Assembly (NCBI RefSeq): GCF_051401765.1
Contig: NC_135071.1
Span: forward strand, 6,240,961-6,304,960
Length of the DNA stretch: 64,000 nucleotides
Direction of reading: 5' to 3'
Source of the DNA: Calliopsis andreniformis
Lineage: Eukaryota > Arthropoda > Insecta > Hymenoptera > Andrenidae
In this document: positions 33,971-46,059 of the stretch, one piece after another
How the letters are laid out: the number at the start of each line of letters is the position of its first letter
Numbering within the stretch: the first letter of the stretch is position 1
Position numbers and translations under genes: made by a program
The notes under the pieces: generated by a model
The model's database searches: none
What the model was told of the DNA's origin: nothing
The model's input: only the letters and a program-made list of their open reading frames with translations

Positions 33971-34169
33971 GTAAAACGACCATTTGAAAACACTATGCGA
34001 CGTGCAATGATAGGGCCTAGAACGAGGCGTCACTAAAAGCCCAACAAACCCGTGTGCTGTATTTATCATGGTATTCTTAAAAACATCTCTTGGCCGGCTG
34101 TTTCTAAAACGGTGCGCGGAGATAAACCTGCCGGATCCGTGGTATAACACTTAAAAGCGGGTCCACGGA

Positions 34170-34445
34170 AAGATAGCAAGAATACAGGGGGAGTGGAAGG
34201 GGGAAGGAGGGAGGAGATCGAGCAGGGCAGCGCTTATTTACTCAAGCTGCGAGTTGATGTATGGGCCGCTGCTGGACGTTGTCGGTGCCTTTCATTCGGC
34301 CGCCTCTTGCAGAGACAAGAGATAACCTCGCCTCTGATCAACGGCTCTCTACGGCTCTCTAAAAGCCCTCGCTACATGATCCAAGCACGGGGCTGGCATG
34401 AATCTTGAGCCACTTCGAGCGGAACCGGAGCCTCAACGCGTATAG
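34170..34445. other. GC-richer noncoding island ending at a TAGGGTG motif
   Basis: Balanced composition with no convincing coding. Contains a direct ACGGCTCTCT duplication (34340-34360). At 34440-34460, TATAGGGTGTTAAAGAAAAA looks like another transposon end. Confidence 0.3.
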
Positions 34446-34459
34446 GGTGTTAAAGAAAA

Positions 34460-35660
34460 AAGGGCTGAAATTTTGAGGATGTTTAGCGTTATTTTCTCCA
34501 TGTTAGGAGCAATTAATTTAAAATTTAACTTAATCTCAATGTTGGGCTTAAAAAATATAAGAAATTGATATTCCAGAGGAGGATGGCCTATGTAAACTGG
34601 GAAAATAATTGTATTGAGTCAACATTGTAGAAGGCAGTTTTAAACAAAGTTATAATTGTAATATTTTAATATAGGTTAGGAATTGATTAGTAGAACAATT
34701 GATGAAGAGAATCAACAGATATTATTGCATATAGGAACAATAATTTACGAGATATTTTGAAAATTGTCACGAAGAATTTATGAACTATAAAATTAGGAAT
34801 TTAAAAATTTGAACAAGCTATGAAACCATACCTGAATCAGTATCGGTTGAAACCTTGTTTATCTATAACATTATCTATAGTCTATGACATCTTTTCAATT
34901 CTTCATGATTGTTTTACAGTTGGTTAACACCTTTACACAAAAGTTGTTAACAGCTACTTTCGGAACTCTTTCGACCCCTGATTTGTATAATGAAAGGATC
35001 GATAATCATTCTAACTTCACGGGCGCTGCTTGAGTATTCGAATGTCAGAATACCTGATTCGATGAATGGCCAGAGTTTACTGCTGACGCAATAATTAAGG
35101 AGGAATGACCGGCAGGATTTACGGCACAGAATGGCAGTACAGTAGCGCTGGTTAACTTGTCTTACTAGCTGGTGTGACTGTAACGTGAAGACACAGAAAA
35201 CTTGTAGAATTTATTTTCGGGGCGATAGAAGAGCCTCCGTGTTTAGGCGTGTTAAGATGGAACATAATTCGTTGGAGGAATCTACCGTTTTGTTTTGATA
35301 GGAACTCGCCATTAGGATTAGATAGCAGTTTAGTTATTAGTTAGGAATCTGAATTTGCCGTTTCAAGAATGAGAAACAAATAAAGTAAAAGAATAGTGTC
35401 AAGAAGTGTATTGAGTTAACAATAGTACACTTTTATTACTGTTGAAATGTAATATATAATTATTATACTAAAATATAATATAATTCTTATTAATTAATAA
35501 TTTGTTAGACGTGAATATTGCAAAATATATTTAGTGCTTAATTAGTTGAAGTAGTTACTCTGCAAACTAGTTCTGTTTACCTTTCTTATGTTTCATAATG
35601 ATCTTAAACATTTTGTTCTGTCTTCCTTATTTACAACAGTTTTTAGTGCTGTTGTTAATT
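34460..35660. other. Intergenic, nothing supported
   Basis: AT-rich with a slightly balanced part at 34980-35330. No gene, repeat pair or terminal repeat found. Confidence 0.35.
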
Positions 35661-35664
35661 GTTG

Positions 35665-35850
35665 TACGTATTTGAATTTTCCAAATTTTGCAAACATGAG
35701 AAGCAGATTTTAAATATTGAATATTTGATAAATAAAATTTTTAGCAGCTTTGAATATTTGAAGATTGACATATCCGATAAATAAAAGATTCGTATTCCAA
35801 CTTTGAAAATTTGCATTTTAGATATCTGAGAATTTGAAAATTTGGGAATT
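35665..35850 (-). repeat. Degenerate TTCAAATTTTC tract, minus orientation
   Basis: On the + strand it reads GAATATTTGAAGATTGAC and GAGAATTTGAAAATTTGGG, so the TTCAAATTTTC words lie on the minus strand, opposite to the tracts of the 13.7-31 kb region. Confidence 0.55.
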
Positions 35851-36349
35851 CAGTTTCCTGTTGCAGCAAACAAATTAAAAGCAACTTCAAATAAACTTAT
35901 GTTTATTTCATCAGGAAGATCTCTGCTGAAATTTAATAGAGATTACAAAAATTTTCTTATCGTTAAAAATACCTTTCAGGTAAAGCATCTTGAAGATTCA
36001 CCTACTTCACCTGCTTTGGAAGAAACAATTATTGTCAAGATTGAAGTAGAGCACAGAAGATCGTAGTAACAATATAATAATACGAGGATTAAGAAAGCTA
36101 GTATGTACATCTAACTCTAATGACAATCAATTTGGTGATATTATGCAAGTTAAACATATGTTACGATCTATTGAAAACATCAAAATAATTTTATTCGAAC
36201 ATATAAACTTGGAATAACTTGGTAACAAACAACCACAGATGAACTTTTATGAACTTTTAAGTTTCTTTAAATGGGAAACTTCAATTTTTAAATACGTGGT
36301 TATTTCGATAGCGAAAGTAAATTTACGAAAACTGAAGCTGTTTAATCTT

Positions 36350-36382
36350 ATAGTGGTGATGTACGTCAAATTGACTCCATAA
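36350..36382 (-). repeat. Inverted single unit of the 36-bp GTCACCACTAGT family
   Basis: The reverse complement reads GGAGTCAATTTGACGTACAT then CACCACTAT. It matches the units at 36605-36709 in opposite orientation. Confidence 0.5.
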
Positions 36383-36604
36383 GTACTGTAAATGTTTATG
36401 TTTTCTAGTCTGCAAATTATTAATCTTGTATTCAAAATGTATTGTTGCATTACTGTCAAGTGTATCGAAATAAAATTTGTTATTCTAATTGTATTAACAC
36501 AAAATACATTTTGTTTATGAAATATTATAAATATAATAAAATTATCTAGAAAATGACAAATAATAGCGTCTTAATATAAGTACAATTGTATATCTCCATC
36601 TAGG

Positions 36605-36709
36605 GATACGTCAGATTGACGTCATGTCACTACTAGTGATACGGAATCAAATTGTCGTCAAATTACCACTGTTGATACCGAGTCAATTTTACGTCTAGTC
36701 ACCACTAGT
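36605..36709 (+). repeat. 36-bp minisatellite, three units
   Basis: Units are 36605-36637, 36638-36673 and 36674-36709. Each begins GATAC, contains a GTCA-ATTK-CGTC core and ends CACTACTAGT/CACCACTAGT. A fourth degenerate unit (TGATCACCACTTG) follows. Noncoding. The CGTCA/TGACG words could be protein-binding subterminal repeats of an old transposon. Confidence 0.65.
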
Positions 36710-37508
36710 GTTGTTGAAACAGTGATCACCACTTGAACGTTAAATTACAACTTTTTAAAAAAAATCTGTTTTCACTTTCACATCTGCTTCCAGGTATACA
36801 AACCTCTTCGTAGGAATTAGACTGAGAGACGAAGGTTAGTATACGACTTCCATTCACGAGGTTACAGTAATTTAAAAATTGGCAATGCGTCAGTTTGATA
36901 TTTGAATACTTATATGAGCTTGTGTACTTCCTTTCTTGCAAATCGTGTACATTGTTTATATGCGTTGAATACACAATTGACTTTAAACGATTGCACAAGT
37001 AAAAGTTTAATGGTTGAGGTCAAGAGGTCATATCCATTGATTTCCAAAGGTGTTGTTGAACGTTTTCAGTGTACTAAGCGAATGAGGCGGAGCACCCTTG
37101 TCCACGAAGCACAAGTTTGTTTGATATCCAGTGGCACATGATATGGCAGTTCTTAAAGTTTATTTCGTAAACAATCAAGATAAACAGTCTCATTTAGTCG
37201 AGATAGAAGAAACTGTGGACCAAAAGGACTACCTCTCGCAATTCATCCCCACATATTAATAGAAAACTGTTGTTGACTGCAAACTTGAGTTAGTTGTTGA
37301 GGTATAAGGTAAACATTTTGAACGTTTTCTTTAAGCATCCATAACTTGAAAATTAAGATATACGGGATGTATGTTCATATAATCATTTTTTAACTGCACC
37401 TAGTCTATGACCCGCTAGGTGCGGTTAAGTGTTAGACGAATACTAACTTTGTATGCAGTCCCTTAATCTATTCAAGGATTTAGTACAGAGCTTTAGCAAT
37501 CGAAAATA

Positions 37509-38080
37509 TGAAATTCTATATTTCTTGTCATATTTCGTCGCCAGTATCTCCAATCGATTCCCTACGTTTTTCTGATGAAAATGATACCAAACACGGCATA
37601 GTCTAAATGATTTATAAAGAAATTATATAAAAAAATAGATTTGCACAATTTTAAGCTAACTTCGTTAAAAATGGCTCAATTGACATACTGTTTGGTATCA
37701 TTCGAACCGGGAGAACATAAAGAATTCACTTGTGCCACTCAAGTAATAAAGCCACGCATCATAACAAAGTTGATATTTTGTAACAGTCATAAACCTTTGC
37801 TTACGGGACTCGAAACCTATGTGCGCTCAACGCCAACATTCAGTATTACTTATTAAAAATCTCTAAATGTTGTTACATTTTTTCTAAAGTAGTATGAATG
37901 AATCCCTTATATTCTTCTGACACAGAAAATACCAAACATAAGATAATTCCAATCGCTTTGAATCATTTATATCACATCATCCGCATCGTTTCTGCGCAGT
38001 AAACTGTTACATGGAGTACTGCATATTAAAAATCTGCAATCTTTGTTAAACATTTTTGAAAATCCTACGAATCAATTGGC
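37509..38080 (+). repeat. Dispersed ~0.6-kb repeat, copy 2
   Basis: Colinear with 20436-21060 (for example CCAATCGATTCCCTACGTTT, GATGAAAATGATACCAAACA). The copies are diverged but alignable by eye through most of their length. Neither carries a recognisable gene. Confidence 0.7.
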
Positions 38081-38167
38081 TGTATTCTCCCGACGACTTT
38101 GACACCAGATATGCTTACACTTATTTCAATATGTAACACGATCAGAACTGCCCCAGTGCACTAACTC

Positions 38168-38563
38168 GTTAGGGGTTGAAAACAGTTATAATATAGGCTT
38201 CAGTTCTTAAAAGAGTTATAAAGAATCAAAAAAATATTATAACTGTTATGTATAGGTATATCGGTTCTGACTCATTTTGGTTTAGATTATGGTTCCTGAT
38301 AACCGATATTATATCGATCGGTAGTATAACTGTTACTCTTCAGTTCTCTATCGATTACAGTTCCTATTACGTTAATTTGTGTAAAATGGAACCGGAATCG
38401 ATTTAGAATCGATATAGAACCCATATAATGTTGGTTATCAAGAACCGTAATCAGAACCGAAATGAGTGAGATCCGATATTACGTATAACAGTTATAACAA
38501 TTTTTCGGTTCTTTATAACTCTTTCAAGAACCAAAACCGATATTATAACTGTTTTTTCCTAGG
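38168..38563. mobile_element. Palindromic element, arms ~165 bp
   Basis: Left arm from 38168 (GAAAACAGTTATAATATAGG) and right arm read inward from 38563 (AAAAACAGTTATAATATCGG) match through GAGTTATAAAGAAyCrAAAA, ATTATAACTGTTA, ATATCGGwTCTsACTCATTT and GGTTCyTGATAACC. Only about 60 bp separate them near 38340-38400. A half-copy lies at 10376. Noncoding. A MITE or foldback element is the best guess. Confidence 0.75.
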
Positions 38564-38902
38564 AACTTTTTCCTATCTTCTAGGAAGTTTTCCGCTGTTT
38601 TTGTTTTCATATCTTATAATATCTTATAATTATCAAACTCTTACCTCTTATCCTTGATTTCTGAGTTATAAGATTAGTTTTATTTTTTATGTCAAATATC
38701 GTATGAGTTGTTCTTCTGTTGTTTTGTTATCTATGGTTTACAATCTATGATTACAAGTCCAAAATTAGCCATTTTCAAATAATCTTAAAACTATATCTGG
38801 ATCTCAGAGGCAAAGTGTATGAAATCACAGAAAAACAAGTGGACTATACATATACATACAGTCTGGCTTAGGGACCCATATATGTAAGATGCATATAACT
38901 AC

Positions 38903-38960
38903 ACTGCTGGCCAGAAGTATGGAACCCCCTGCCTTCTTAATACATTTTATTTTATTATCT
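38903..38960 (+). mobile_element. Tc1-like transposon end, remnant
   Basis: ACACTGCTGGCCAGAAGTAT followed by GGAACCCCCTGCC closely fits the CACTGCTGGCCAAAAGT ends of insect Tc1-like elements. No transposase or partner end within several kb. Confidence 0.55.
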
Positions 38961-40110
38961 AATGTGAATTAATTCTTTTAGTCTTCATTGACGTGTAATA
39001 TGGTGGCTTTTTAAAGTAAAATATTTGTTATTTTCCATTAAATTACCAGCAACTTGGACTTGTACTGTTCGTTAATTCACCGATTCATGTAATTAAAAAA
39101 ATACCTACTTATTTAATTTCTTCGTTATATACTTCTGAAATTTCTCTCCAAATATTCTTCCGAATATTTAAGACGCAAACCTTCAATTCGCACATTTTAT
39201 TGTTACTTTTTAGCGATTATTATCTTGTTCATTGTAATTAGCATACTGGTTCTTACAACACTATCAGAATAATACTGAAATGGAAGTTGCGGAGTACTTA
39301 ACGAAACTTTAAAACTTTCATGGCCTGCACAAATATAATTAAGTTACGAATTCTTTAAATGTTTGCCTACAGTATTATAAAGAGCATAGTATAAAACATT
39401 TCAATAAGTATTAAGAAAGCTGTAAAGACATCATTTCGGACCAGTTCTTACCGCACTGTCTTAAACATTCAAAGCCTAAATGCGTCAGAACGGAAAATAA
39501 GATTATTTTCCTTATTAAAATTGTTACTTTTAAGAAGATTAGCACATGTAGATTCGATAAATAAGGGTTCAAATCTAGTCAATACCTATAGTTCTCAATT
39601 AGACGTCTTTAGTCAATCACTAATTTCGCTTTAAACTGCTACACATAAAATATGCTTGCGAACTGTTTGGAAGCTCTTACTTTGAAATACTTCATTAATG
39701 AACAGTGCCCATGAAATGTGTATAATTACAAAATATTATAAGTACATCAGAGAATTACGACCGTTTAATTAAGTAAATAAAATAGAAAATGACAAAATAT
39801 TATGTCTGTTTAGATTTTGATTATAACATCTTTATGTTCAAATATGTATTGTATATACATAGAAAAAGATATAATATACCTAAACAGAAACGCGTAATCG
39901 CAAAGATGAAGTTTCTACTCATCGTCAGCTACTTCTAAATCTAAACTTAAATTTTTTTTCTAACCTAAAATATTATACAAACCAATTAAAAAAAAAAGAA
40001 ATTAATTGCTGATTAATGTCTCAAGTCTCCATGTAGTTCAGTTCTTTTTTACAAAGTACATACAAAAATAGCAGAAAATAGAAATTTAAGTATAACTCTT
40101 CGCTTTTTAT
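38961..40110. other. AT-rich intergenic, nothing recognised
   Basis: No frame or repeat pair that I can support. Confidence 0.4.
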
Positions 40111-40119
40111 TGCGATAAA

Positions 40120-40510
40120 AGACAATGTTTAACGAGGAACTAAATCGGAAGGGAAGAAGGATGCCGGCGTATCCATTTGGCCCTCTTGTTCAGCTAGGAG
40201 AGAAGGATTCCCCAATACATAGTTTCTTTGTCCGTGTAGATTCCCGATTCGGCAAAATGGAAAGAGATCCTTCGAAAACGCAACGACGAGAAAGATCCAC
40301 GTCGCGTCGTTCTCGTCGAATGCATTAGCGATTCCTAGCAGGTGACGCGCCGTAATGAATGTTTCCGGTGACAGCCGACAGAGGAGAATGCATTCTGCGA
40401 CAAACAATGCGCTCCTCTGTTCATCGAAGCCGCTTCCACCCCGTCTTCCTTTTTTCTTTTTTCTGTTTGAGTCGGTAACTTTTGCCATTAAAAGGATTCG
40501 TCACCACCCT
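40120..40510. other. GC-richer noncoding island
   Basis: Open frames occur on both strands (119 codons on the minus strand, 67 on the plus). These overlap each other, show no domain and reflect composition. Possible regulatory block. Confidence 0.3.
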
Positions 40511-40534
40511 ATACAACTGGAACTGGAACTCATA

Positions 40535-40965
40535 CAGCTCTAATCCGAAATCTCCCGACATCTTTCTAACCTTAATTGGTCGGCGTTCCATACATCCATG
40601 TTTTTTATGTTTATACCTATAGTTAATTAAGACATAGTGTCAACATTTTTGCTACTATTCCATTATTTTGTAAATATTACAAATATACGATACTGGATAT
40701 AGAATCACGGCTCTTTTTGTTTTTATTTAATGAAGCACTCGTTTTTTAGATGAAACCATGCTTGCGGTGGGTCACTCTGTAATCTTATCAGAGATGTGAT
40801 GAGCAAGATAGTAGATATAGCAACAAGCTTATAACGAGGCAATGTTAGGTCTATTTCGTTATTATGTAATTAGGGTTCATGTTACAGTTCTAATTCAAAA
40901 TCTTGCGATATTTTTATAACCTTAATGAGTTGCTAGATTTTTCATAGACTGCAGAAGTTTATACA
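40535..40965 (+). repeat. Direct repeat of ~85 bp, two copies ~350 bp apart
   Basis: Copies at 40535-40620 and 40883-40965 share TCTAAT, AAATCT, ATCTTTCTAACCTTAAT / ATTTTTATAACCTTAAT and a TTTATAC end. An old local duplication. Confidence 0.5.
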
Positions 40966-41904
40966 TATTCCACATATTCCTATCTTTGTACACAAAATTA
41001 GGGAAATGCAACCTAATTATCGACATATTTCACTTTTCAAATATTATTAAATGTATTTATCTTTCGGTAATTTCTATATTTTTCTATATTAGCTACATAG
41101 ATTCTGTTCTGTTTGACACACTAAAATTTCCAAGAAATGCATACAGATCCGTAGTCTACTGATAAGTTTATATTTTTTTTATTTGATTAATTATAAATTT
41201 CTACTATAATAAGTTAAATTCTATTAACAGGATTTAAGGTCTCTTCGATAAAGGATCTCAGCTTATTGACCAAACGAATCTTTTGTACTCTAAAAATTTG
41301 AAAATTTAGAAGCTTTGAATATTTTACGATTAATAATTGCCAAATTTGAGTAGGGAAAAGCGCAGATAAACGTAATAAACGTAGGAGGAATGTAACAAAC
41401 CTTATAAATGGTAGTTAAATGCAACACAAGGTAGTAAATATAAGTTTATGTTGATACATATACACATATATTTATCTTTACCTTCAGAATAAATAGAAAA
41501 CCTACCAAAAGTATTTTTTTTATTACTTAATTTAATTTTTAAACTTAAATAGAGTGTTATCGTCGTCTATACTTCATATTATCGCATGTTACTTTCATCC
41601 CTAGAGATAGGGACAAAAGTAATAAATGACATACTTTATACAAAAGCTTATTTAAAAAAATTGATGTAATACATTGCTAGTTTTTTGGGCCGATTATGTT
41701 GTTTAATAATATAGGTTTATTGTTGTCTGCGACTTTTCCAAAACTTCTATGAAACTTACTTAGAAGCTACAGAGTTAAACACACAAATTGTTACGTTTGT
41801 CCGTGGTCTCCTTTCACTAATTGAAGACCTGTATTTTGAATTTTTTCAAATTTGAACATTTGGAAACTTAGGAATATTTAAGAGTTTCACATATGAGTAA
41901 TAGG

Positions 41905-42720
41905 ACAGTTATATTTTAAATATTGTGGTACTTTCACTTTTTTAAATGACACTTTATATTTTTGACTTAACAGTATTGTAGCCCGTATCAAGATAAATTT
42001 AACGACTTAGTATATTTTGACCTTGGGATGACCTTGAAGGCAAAGAAATGAAAATTTTGACAGAAAATGACAATCTGTTTGAATGGGTGATAATAACTTG
42101 TGTTTATTATTAAGACTCGAAATTACATTCAAATTAGGAACCTTGACTAAATTAACACAAACGATTTAGTGAAAAAATCACATCAAATGTTCGAATTGAA
42201 GTCCATGTTCTTGTAGGCACAACTCCGCTCTACGTTGTAAGTTTGCATTGGTTGCTCTTACGATACTGTCGTAGCGAAGTTCTTCCCATGCTGTACGAAT
42301 TTCGCTGTACGAAATCGTTTGTGTTAATTTAGTCAAGGTTCCTGATTTGAATGTAATTTCGAGTCTTAATAATAAACACAAGTTATTATCACCCATTCAA
42401 GCAGATTGTCATTTTTTGTCGAAATTTTCATTTGTTTGCCTTCAAGGTCATTCAAAGGTCATGATATATTAGGTCATTAAATTCATCTTGATACGGGCTA
42501 CAATACTGTTGAGTCAAAAATATAAAGTGTCATTTAAAAAAGTGAATGTACCCCTGACAATAATACAATATTAAAAAAGAAATTTTTCGCACTCTTTTTA
42601 TTGCAACGTATAGCCAATTGAAAACTGATCAACTGTTGTCTAAAATATTTCTTGTCAGATTATCGCAAGTACTTGAAAAATCGTGAAATGTGTTACGTGG
42701 TACACCCTGTATACATGGCC
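41905..42720 (-). mobile_element. Long-inverted-repeat DNA transposon, arms 240 bp or more
   Basis: The left arm (about 41905-42165) is the inverted copy of 42315-42570, including GACTCGAAATTACATTCAAA, TTGAATGGGTGATAATAACT-like and CCCGTATCAAGATAAATTTA. About 150 bp in the centre encode the last residues of a transposase on the minus strand. The right end reads GTTACGTGGTACACCCTGTA, that is TACAGGGTG on the opposite strand. The 22.1-kb element is a second copy. Confidence 0.8.
42178..42310 (-). pseudogene. IS630/mariner-like transposase, last ~43 residues
   Basis: Minus strand, ending at TGA (42178-42180): EIRTAWEELRYDSIVRATNA then NLQRRAELCLQEHGLQFEHL and M. The pattern R-R-x-x-x-C-x-x-x-x-G-x-x-F-E-H-L is the usual end of this insect transposase family. 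Upstream codons run straight into the inverted arm, so the catalytic region has been deleted. Confidence 0.75.
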
Positions 42721-43309
42721 CATTTATTATGAAAATAGCATAAGTATAAATTTATTTAATACTTCCCCAAAAACTTTGATTTGGTTACGGTGATTTCTGT
42801 TATGAGTAACCATTGTAAATGATTAAAGTATTTTCTTTAACTAGTAACCACTACTGATAAGAAAAAAGAAAGAAATCACATTTTTACAAATACTATCTGA
42901 TCTATTGAGATTTACAACGAATCCATGAATTTGAAAGATTAAAACAAGAAATTTACACAAAAATTACAAAATTAAGCTAAAATGTAGTTTTAACATTTTT
43001 AACGGTGTATCATAATTAAAAGCTTTTGAGGTACACAAAATTTTGGAGAAAACTAATCCCTTTTTTATAAGTAAAATAGTTTGAATCACTAAGTTTATAT
43101 AAATATATAAATATAACCTACATAATTTAAAACTTTGAATATTTAAAAGCCAATACAGACTGGGATACAATCATTGGAAACACATGACGGGAATTACAAT
43201 TCTTCTATTTTTATCTAATAGAGAAGACAGTCGCTATTTAAAATTTCCAACAAATGTATAGCTGCCTGTATTAGTCTACGTCTACACCACTAAACCGTGG
43301 TCTATACGT

Positions 43310-43490
43310 AGCACAAGAATTCGAGGTTTGAAAATTTGAATGTAAAGATTTGTCTTTTCAATGTTCAAAAATTTGAATAATTGAAGATTTATGTTTTAAA
43401 TATTTGAGAATTTGAGTGGTTAATAATTTGAATATTAGAAATTTTTAGAGTTTCAAATATAGGAAAATTCAAAATTTGAAAGTTTGTGTA
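43310..43490 (-). repeat. Degenerate TTCAAATTTTC tract, minus orientation
   Basis: The + strand reads GGTTTGAAAATTTGAATG, ATATTTGAGAATTTGAGTG and GAAAATTCAAAATTTGAAAG. The same inverse orientation occurs at 41.3, 46.1 and 48.0 kb. A short + oriented tract at 43800-43850 is an exception. Confidence 0.55.
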
Positions 43491-44289
43491 GACGAAGAGT
43501 TGTATTTATTGCAATGCTCCTATAGTTTATCTCATTTGCATTATTGGTATTATTTATACGTCCCATCTTGAAAATAATGTTTATTTATGTGGGTATATCT
43601 TTTTAGATCCCCTCAACATTAAGTACGGAAAAATAAAGTTTGGAAAGAATAAAATGTGTATTAGTATCCGCTTTTATTACAAGTGTTGTATTTATTGGAT
43701 TTTAATTTAGGATTCATCTTTGTTTAACAATTGAATTAAACAAAAGTTCATATATATACGAATTTTTTTAAAATAGTCAAATTATTTAGTCAAAGTCTTA
43801 ATTTTCTCAAATAGTTCAGTTTCAAACCTTTAAAATTTCTAAACTTTGGATCTTAATTTAAAAGTTTAAAATTTCTGATGTATTTTTATATATTTCATTC
43901 TGTTTCTAGTATCTAATTCCAAAAACTGTATATAGTAAAAACTTCGAGTAACCAATTAATCATTATGCTCAGGATTTAAACGTCGCGTCATTTCCGTGAA
44001 TACCGAAGTGAATAACCGAAATCCTGAACATTAAATGCGGTGAGTAGCCATGATTTGGTTAATTGAAATTTGATTATACTTAATCTTCGAAAGTTTAATC
44101 AAGATGACTCTACCTGAATATGACGAAACTTAACCGTGCATATACTACACCTAGACCTCGTCTTTATACTATGTCTCTAATTTAGTTTCTTCAAAATTGT
44201 ATAACAAAAACAATATCATTAACATTACTGTATCAAAATTGTTTCAACTATCAGTAAAATATATTCCTCACTTTTCTCGCAATTTCCTT

Positions 44290-44970
44290 TGAAAAATAAG
44301 AAACGTGTCTAAAACGGATACCGAGCAAAGCGCTGCAGAGTGCAGATAAATAAAAGAATCCGCCCAAGCGGATACAAAGTTTATAGGTTCCCAGAACGTT
44401 CCAGTCAAGTTAAGTCAAATCGAACGCGCGTGAATACCTTCCATAACCGTCACTTTCTTCGTGGCCGGTCGATGATCGAGTAAGCGGGCAGCAAGTATAG
44501 CTTTGCCACGTATTCGGGCGATCGTTGGCGGGTGTTTTGCGCCCGAGCTCAGGGTGTTCGACGTCGAGGAGAAAGAGCGTTTCTCGGGCTTGGTAGCGTT
44601 GCAGGCTGGTTGTTATCCGGCCGTAAGTATACAGAGTCGCGCAAAGGAGGGGGAGTGCACACATCGGTACCAACTGTGTAATTTGAGGGTAATTCCGCGA
44701 GTCGTATAACCTGTAGGTAATGCTGGCAGGCAGGCAACCAGCCAGAGAGTGCATCAGTGCGCTGCTCGTTTCGTTTAATTGGTCGTTCCCGGGTTTACGA
44801 GGTTTCAACCGAGGCGCTACGATGCCGAGAGGTACTACACGCTGCGAAGGATAGCTGCGCTGCCAACCACCGGCTGAAATCTACGCTGGGAAATTTCGCG
44901 CGCGCGAGAAATGTGCATAGGTCGTTGTTCATACAAATTCAACTTTACACCAAGGAATTTAGGTGGATGC
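44290..44970. other. GC-richer noncoding island
   Basis: A strong compositional island with CGCGCGCGAGAAATG near 44900. Frames on both strands (132 codons minus, 102 plus) overlap and lack domains. GGCCGTAAGTAT at 44620 looks like a splice donor, so an untranslated exon is conceivable. No start or product can be named. Confidence 0.3.
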
Positions 44971-45044
44971 TTCACCCACGTTTGATGAAGTCTTTGATTT
45001 ACCCCTTTTCATGCTGTCACTGTGGTACGTGTATAGTTGTGGAT

Positions 45045-45153
45045 TACAGTACTGTCTTGATATAAGGCCCATGGAACAATTTTACTTCAATAGGAGCTCG
45101 AGTATACAGTGTTGTATCTCCCTGGAAGTACGCTATTGTCTTGACACAAGTTT
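45045..45153 (+). repeat. Recurrent TACAGTATTGTCTCG motif, three copies
   Basis: Copies start at 45045 (TACAGTACTGTCTTGATATA), 45105 (TACAGTGTTGTATCTCC, partial) and 45129 (TACGCTATTGTCTTGACACA). The last is followed by GACTTGGAAATAGCGA, similar to the extension at 50.99 kb. Confidence 0.65.
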
Positions 45154-45231
45154 GCGACTTGGAAATAGCGACATATAGAATGTCAATAACTTGTTTTTGA
45201 GATGAGTTTATACACTACGACTGTGAGTATC

Positions 45232-46050
45232 TACAGGGTGATCGCGATAATTTGTATCAGCGTTTCCTTCGTAAACGGTAAACATTTGAAAAAAATGGAA
45301 GAGAAGAATATTGTAGTACATTTTGGCTATTTGTAGTATACTGTGGCTTTCAGGATTATACAAGATCAGAAATAAAAGAAACAAATTTAACACCTCGTAT
45401 TATTGTATTTACTAGTATGTTGTATTGCTAAGATTACATGTCATGTTCAATTTGACTTTCATTAGCAAAAATGCATTTCTGAGTTCTGCTGGCCATACTT
45501 CTGATAGTTTGTGCCCAGGTTGGAATGGATATAGATACACACGCTTTTTTTACTTTAGTTTTGAAGCTCTCTAAATTTCTCGGCGGTGTAGTATAAACAA
45601 TATCTTTAATATGTCCCCACCTAAAAAATCCAAGGATGACAAATCGGAGGATCTTGCAGGTTATTTTATAGGTCCGTATCTTCCGATCTATTTATTGTCA
45701 CATTGAATACAATATGTAGTCCTGTCAATATAACATACTAGTAAATACAATATTACAAAATGTTAAATTTCTTTATTTTATTTCTGACCTTGTATAATCT
45801 TGAAAGCTATAATATACTACATGGTTGAACTCATCTTAATGCAAGCTTGCATACGACACAAAAAATATATAGTATTCCATTTAAAAAAATGAAGGTCCCC
45901 TTCGTTTCTCGAAAAGTATTGAAAATATAAGAAATTGAGATACATTATCATGTCGCTCGTAAAATATGCTACAACTTTCTCCTGTTCCATTTTTTTCTAA
46001 TATTTACCGTTTATGAAAAAACGCTGGTACAAATTCTAAAGTAATAACCA
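45232..46050 (-). mobile_element. Long-inverted-repeat DNA transposon, IS630/mariner-type
   Basis: Starts TACAGGGTGATCGCGATAAT. The left arm (45240-45450) is the inverted copy of about 45690-46040: CAGCGTTT, TAAACGGTAAA, GAAAAAAATGGAA, GGATTATACAAGATCAGAAA and TATTGTATTTACTAGTATGT recur in order. The centre encodes the transposase C-terminus on the minus strand. The right arm has about 100 extra bases. Confidence 0.85.
45434..45657 (-). pseudogene. IS630/mariner-like transposase, C-terminal fragment
   Basis: Minus strand to TAA at 45434-45436: LGFFRWGHIKDIVYTTPPRN, LESFKTKVKKACVSISIP, TWAQTIRSMASRTQKCIF, ANESQIEHDM. The FxxWGhxKDxVYxTPPrnLExxK block and the C-x-x-x-N-x-x-x-x-E-H tail are diagnostic of the DDE transposases of this group. 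The frame is open over about 74 codons but lacks most of the catalytic domain. Confidence 0.85.
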
Positions 46051-46059
46051 TATTAGAAT

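Noticed and set aside
40129..40488. 119-codon minus-strand frame
   Set aside because: Covered by opposing plus-strand frames, with no domain or repeat signature.
42319..42396. N-terminal part of the 72-codon frame at 42178-42396 as a protein
   Set aside because: This part is translation of the inverted arm, present in both arms and in the 22-kb copy, and does not resemble transposase.
44410..45065. Frames of 132 and 102 codons on opposite strands
   Set aside because: They overlap each other in a GC island and lack domains. The donor-like site alone does not justify an exon.
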